Under the pieces are notes generated by a model. The model saw only the letters and a list, made by a program, of their open reading frames with translations, did no database searches and was not told the origin of the DNA. Source: Mucilaginibacter inviolabilis (lineage in GTDB: Bacteria; Bacteroidota; Bacteroidia; Sphingobacteriales; Sphingobacteriaceae). Taken from it: a stretch of DNA of 64,000 nt. Where the stretch lies: NCBI RefSeq assembly GCF_011089895.1, contig NZ_JAANAT010000001.1, positions 620,001 to 684,000 of the forward strand, written 5' to 3'. The position numbers and the translations under genes were made by a program. Below are positions 60,494 through 64,000 of the stretch, piece after piece (the first letter of the stretch is position 1; every line of letters begins with the position of its first letter).

Positions 60494-63400
60494 ATGAAAA
60501 AAACAAGAAGGGTATTTCCGCTTCAGGGTGCCCCCGTATGTCTAAAAGTTATTTTGCTGATGAAAGCAGTTTTCCTTCTTATGCTGGTTACATGTATGCA
60601 AGTTTCGGCCACAGTGTATTCTCAACAAAAATTTACACTAAGCATTAAGCAAACCGAAGTAAGCAGCATATTAACCAAAATTCAAAAACAAAGTGATTAT
60701 CGATTCTTTTACAACTACACCTCCATCAAAAAACTGGGTAAGGTTGATCTCGATGTAAAGGATGCTACTATCGATCAGATATTAAGCAGTCTTATTGATA
60801 ATAAACTTTCCTACAAAATGGCCGATGATCATGTTGTGATCATATCCAACCAGCAAGATGCCAGCCGTCAGGCTATCATTAAAGGTAAGGTGATTGATAA
60901 AACAGGTGAGCCTTTGATAGGTGTAAGCGTTAAATTACAAGGCACCAATGTAGGTATCACAACGGATGTTAATGGTACTTTCAGTATCAATGCTCCGGAC
61001 GACGGTACTTTGGAATTAACCTATATAGGTTATGCCAAAAAAATTGTACCTATAGCAGGTAATCACAATTTAACTATTACGATGGATGCATTACCGTCAG
61101 CTTTGAATGAGGTTGTAGTGGTGGGTTATGGTACCAGTAAAAAAATTGATATTACCGGCTCTGTAGCCAGTGTTAAAGGTGCCGATCTTCAAAATTTACC
61201 AGTAAGCAGTGCCGCTCAGGCGTTGGATGGCAGGGCCAGTGGTGTAAGTATTGTGCGTAATGATGGTTCGCCGGGTGCTGCCCCAAGTATCCGTATCCGT
61301 GGTACAGGAACTCTTAACAATGCCGATCCATTAATTGTAATTGACGGTGTAGCAACTAGCGATCCCAATGCATTGAGCGATCTTAATCCTAATGATATTG
61401 CTTCGATGGACATTTTAAAAGATGCTTCATCAAGCGCTATTTATGGTACCCGGGCTGCTAATGGTGTTGTTTTAATCACTACTAAAAAGGGATCATACAG
61501 TCAAAAACTGTCAACCTCTTTTAACTTTTACAGCGGTTTTTCTAATTCAACCAAATACATTGATCTGTTAACTGCTCCGCAATTGTATCAACTAAAAAGG
61601 GAACGTTATACCAACGATGGCGTAGCAATTGACACTCCATGGAATAACCCGTATTATTCTACCCAGCGAACAGATTGGCAGCGGGCCATTATGAAAACCG
61701 GCCATGTAACCAATGGGGATATCAATATACAGGGTGGAAATGAGCAGTCGAACTATTACTTTTCCACCTCCCTTTATAACGAAGATGGTATTATAGACAA
61801 AACCAACTTTAAGCGTTTTAGTACCCGTATCAATTCGGAGCATAAAATAAAGCCATGGCTTAAATTGGGCGAAAATATCCAGTTAACATATGCCAATAAT
61901 AATGGGTTCGATAATAACAACTCGCAAACCGGCTTGATTTTTTCGGCTCTGCGTTTTAACCCAGCTATACCTTTGGTTAATCCCGATGGTACTTACGGCA
62001 CGTCAAAAGCATTTGCAAACCAATTAGGTGATGTGAATAGTCCATATGCCACCATTCAGGAGGCAGATCGTTTTAACAAGAAATACAGAGCATTGGCTAA
62101 TGCTTTTGCAGAGGTTTCATTCACTAAGGACTTGAAATTACGTGTTAATTATGCTTTTGATGGTACTATAACCCGTGGCTACAATTTCAACATAGCCGAT
62201 GTTAACCAGGCCAGGCAAAATATCACATCACAATTAACGGAAACCGAAGGGGAATTATCATCTCAGTTGCTGGAGTCTTTTCTTACATACGATAAAGTAT
62301 TCGGTAAAAGCCATGTTACATTTACCGGCGGCTATTCTTATCAAAACTTTAAAAACTATGGCTTTACGGCCTATAGATTAGGTTATGATGATACATCACC
62401 CGATCAAAGGGTACTAAATCAAGGAAATAGCCAATTCAATTCAAACGTGTTGGCAGCTCCATCGTCGTTGCAATCAGGTTTTGCAAGATTATTTTATGAT
62501 TATGATGGCCGTTTCCTGGCTACAGTAACTTTTCGTGCGGATGGATCTTCAAAGTTTGCACCAGGTAAACAATGGGGGTATTTTCCCGCATTTTCATTGG
62601 GTTGGAGATTATCAAACGAAGAGTTTATTAAAAATATCAGCTGGATAAGCAATTTAAAATTAACTGGTGGTTATGGCGAATTGGGTAATCAAAATGTTAA
62701 TCCTTTTCAGTATTTAGCTTTAATAAAAGTTGGTAGTACTTATGAAAATGGAGGCTATGCTTTTGGGGGCACTGGTGTAAGTGGTTCCGCCGTTACCAAT
62801 CTGGCTAATCCGGATATTACCTGGGAGCGGGCAGCGATGACCAACATTAGTTTAGAAGCTGGATTTTTAAATAATAAGTTAAATACTACGGTAACATATT
62901 TCAATAAAAATACCAAGGATATGTTAGTTCCGTCCTCTGAAGTATCCACTGTTGGAAGTGTAACTATTCCCGATAAAAATATTGCTACTATGAACAATCA
63001 TGGTATTGAGGTAGATGTTAACTATCAGGGCGGTAATAAGGTAAAATACTCCATCGGTGCCAATGCTTCCTTCATTAAAAATAAAGTTACCAAGCTTTAC
63101 GGAGCAGGAGCATTTATTGGTTCGGTTGTTTATGGACGCTCAAGTCAGGAAATTTCCAGAACTTATGAAGGGCAGCCTATAGCTTCTTTTTATGGTTGGA
63201 AAACTAATGGGTTATACCAAACACAGGCGCAGATTGACAATGATCCTTATCTGAAAAACGACCCGCGCAAGAGCAGTATTAAGCCAGGTGATGTAAGGTT
63301 TGTAGATATAAACGGAGATGGTGTAATTGATGGAAACGACCGAACTTATCTGGGTAATCCCAATCCTAATGTGACCGCCGGTTTGCAGGGAAGCATATCT

Positions 63401-63862
63401 TATAAGGGATTTGATCTGTCTGCAAATTTTACTGGAGTATTTGGTGTGAGTTTATATAATGCCGATAGGATGCAAGGAATCGATCCAACTTATCCGTTTA
63501 ACCTTTATGCGGAGGATATGGGCAGATCGACAGGACCTGGAACCAGTAATACTATCCCAAGGATGACATTAGACCGTAGCAATGATAACTATCGTACATC
63601 TGACCTGTTTGTAGAAAGCGGGAATTACTTCAGTCTTAAAAATGTAACATTAGGATACACTTTACCCGCAGTATGGGCTAAAAAAGCAGCATTAAGTAGC
63701 CTTAGGATCTATGCGTCGGGCCAAAATGTATTCATCATCACTAAATACAAAGGTTATACACCAGAGTTGGGTTATACAGATGGTAATGTGCAAAGAGGGG
63801 TAGATGTGGCTCAATACCCGTCACTCAGAACTATCACATTTGGTTTAACGGCTAAATTATAA
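60494..63862 (+). CDS. SusC/RagA-family TonB-dependent transporter with STN domain
   Basis: A 1122-residue outer-membrane transporter. In order: signal sequence (to about 45), STN domain (VSSILTKIQKQSDYRFFYNY) which signals to FecR, a carboxypeptidase-like beta domain (IKGKVIDKTGEPLIGVSVKL), the plug (GYGTSKKIDITGSVASVKGA, with RIRGTGTLNNADPLIVIDGV), and the 22-strand barrel. With a TonB energy chain it imports an unknown substrate, in a complex with the SusD protein encoded next. Confidence 0.96.
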   Translation: MKKTRRVFPLQGAPVCLKVILLMKAVFLLMLVTCMQVSATVYSQQKFTLSIKQTEVSSILTKIQKQSDYRFFYNYTSIKKLGKVDLDVKDATIDQILSSLIDNKLSYKMADDHVVIISNQQDASRQAIIKGKVIDKTGEPLIGVSVKLQGTNVGITTDVNGTFSINAPDDGTLELTYIGYAKKIVPIAGNHNLTITMDALPSALNEVVVVGYGTSKKIDITGSVASVKGADLQNLPVSSAAQALDGRASGVSIVRNDGSPGAAPSIRIRGTGTLNNADPLIVIDGVATSDPNALSDLNPNDIASMDILKDASSSAIYGTRAANGVVLITTKKGSYSQKLSTSFNFYSGFSNSTKYIDLLTAPQLYQLKRERYTNDGVAIDTPWNNPYYSTQRTDWQRAIMKTGHVTNGDINIQGGNEQSNYYFSTSLYNEDGIIDKTNFKRFSTRINSEHKIKPWLKLGENIQLTYANNNGFDNNNSQTGLIFSALRFNPAIPLVNPDGTYGTSKAFANQLGDVNSPYATIQEADRFNKKYRALANAFAEVSFTKDLKLRVNYAFDGTITRGYNFNIADVNQARQNITSQLTETEGELSSQLLESFLTYDKVFGKSHVTFTGGYSYQNFKNYGFTAYRLGYDDTSPDQRVLNQGNSQFNSNVLAAPSSLQSGFARLFYDYDGRFLATVTFRADGSSKFAPGKQWGYFPAFSLGWRLSNEEFIKNISWISNLKLTGGYGELGNQNVNPFQYLALIKVGSTYENGGYAFGGTGVSGSAVTNLANPDITWERAAMTNISLEAGFLNNKLNTTVTYFNKNTKDMLVPSSEVSTVGSVTIPDKNIATMNNHGIEVDVNYQGGNKVKYSIGANASFIKNKVTKLYGAGAFIGSVVYGRSSQEISRTYEGQPIASFYGWKTNGLYQTQAQIDNDPYLKNDPRKSSIKPGDVRFVDINGDGVIDGNDRTYLGNPNPNVTAGLQGSISYKGFDLSANFTGVFGVSLYNADRMQGIDPTYPFNLYAEDMGRSTGPGTSNTIPRMTLDRSNDNYRTSDLFVESGNYFSLKNVTLGYTLPAVWAKKAALSSLRIYASGQNVFIITKYKGYTPELGYTDGNVQRGVDVAQYPSLRTITFGLTAKL

Positions 63863-63866
63863 CATC

Positions 63867-64000
63867 ATGAAATCGAAAATAACAATATATATACTTCTTG
63901 CCTTGGTACTATGTAACAGTGCTTGCAAAAAGGCGCTTGATTTAAAACAGCAGGGTGTTTATACCTCGGATAATTATTTCAGAAATGAGGTTGATGCCGT
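63867..64000 (+). CDS. SusD/RagB-family lipoprotein (5' part only)
   Basis: The gene begins MKSKITIYILLALVLCNSAC with a lipobox, then KKALDLKQQGVYTSDNYF, the usual SusD N terminus. Four bp after susC. It runs off the window end. Confidence 0.9.
   Translation, partial: MKSKITIYILLALVLCNSACKKALDLKQQGVYTSDNYFRNEVDA

Overview
The window reads as chromosomal DNA of a Bacteroidota bacterium, most likely of the family Sphingobacteriaceae (Mucilaginibacter/Pedobacter type). The taxonomic call is inference from a FecI-like sigma / FecR / STN-SusC / SusD locus at the right end, TAnnTTTG-type promoters, weak Shine-Dalgarno sequences, Bacteroidota-type integrases, a histone-H1-like protein and a PRTRC cassette of the kind carried by Bacteroidota mobile elements.

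Region 1 (1-11.0 kb) is a low-oxygen / nitric-oxide block: a cbb3-type oxidase (CcoN with a long N-terminal extension; CcoO fused to a second cytochrome c), two tandem truncated haemoglobins, a hemerythrin, two cupins, two [2Fe-2S] ferredoxins with a ferredoxin reductase, and on the opposite strand a quinol NO reductase (norB). Region 2 (11.5-13.1 kb) holds a small membrane protein and a divergent Nramp transporter.

Region 3 (13.1-20.7 kb) is a mobile-element module. A highly structured leader with nested inverted repeats precedes a one-strand gene train that contains a PRTRC system: ubiquitin-like C, E2-like B and ThiF/E1-like genes, with E and an F-like gene, but no JAB peptidase in the window. 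Region 4 (20.7-27.6 kb) is a TolC-MFP-RND efflux operon with two small companions and a convergent Crp/Fnr regulator. A TGAT-N4-GTCA site lies upstream of the efflux operon, the regulator and norB.

Region 5 (28.6-35.1 kb) is the most informative locus: a fluoride riboswitch heads a nine-gene fluoride-resistance operon. It encodes a PAP2-fold protein that has lost its catalytic histidines, a metallophosphoesterase, a helical protein of unknown function, enolase and pyrophosphatase (the classical fluoride-sensitive enzymes), a CLC-F-type antiporter, a DUF190 protein, the fluoride channel CrcB and a UspA protein.

Region 6 (35.2-39.1 kb) is a decayed accessory zone: an ECF sigma factor, an XRE regulator, a possible HEPN-like protein, and relics of a RhuM-family gene, a tyrosine integrase and an amidohydrolase. 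Region 7 (39.1-50.6 kb) is a general stress cluster (DUF2252, YetF, YciF-like ferritin fold, two SDR enzymes, DUF6496, flavodoxin-fold oxidoreductase, DksA-like, pyridoxamine-oxidase-like, PA2169-like, DUF1543, YdaT-like, DUF72), interrupted by a GH130 pseudogene with two lesions.

Region 8 (50.6-54.0 kb) has a histone-H1-like gene, a 54-bp perfect palindrome, a DUF6934 gene with a 52-codon partner, an intact integrase beside a tRNA with anticodon CAT, and a tRNA-like relic that lacks its T-arm. Region 9 (54.0-64.0 kb) carries a HAD hydrolase, a nucleoside phosphorylase, a secreted PI-PLC-like enzyme, an SGNH hydrolase, an esterase, and the ECF sigma / FecR / SusC / SusD locus that runs off the window.
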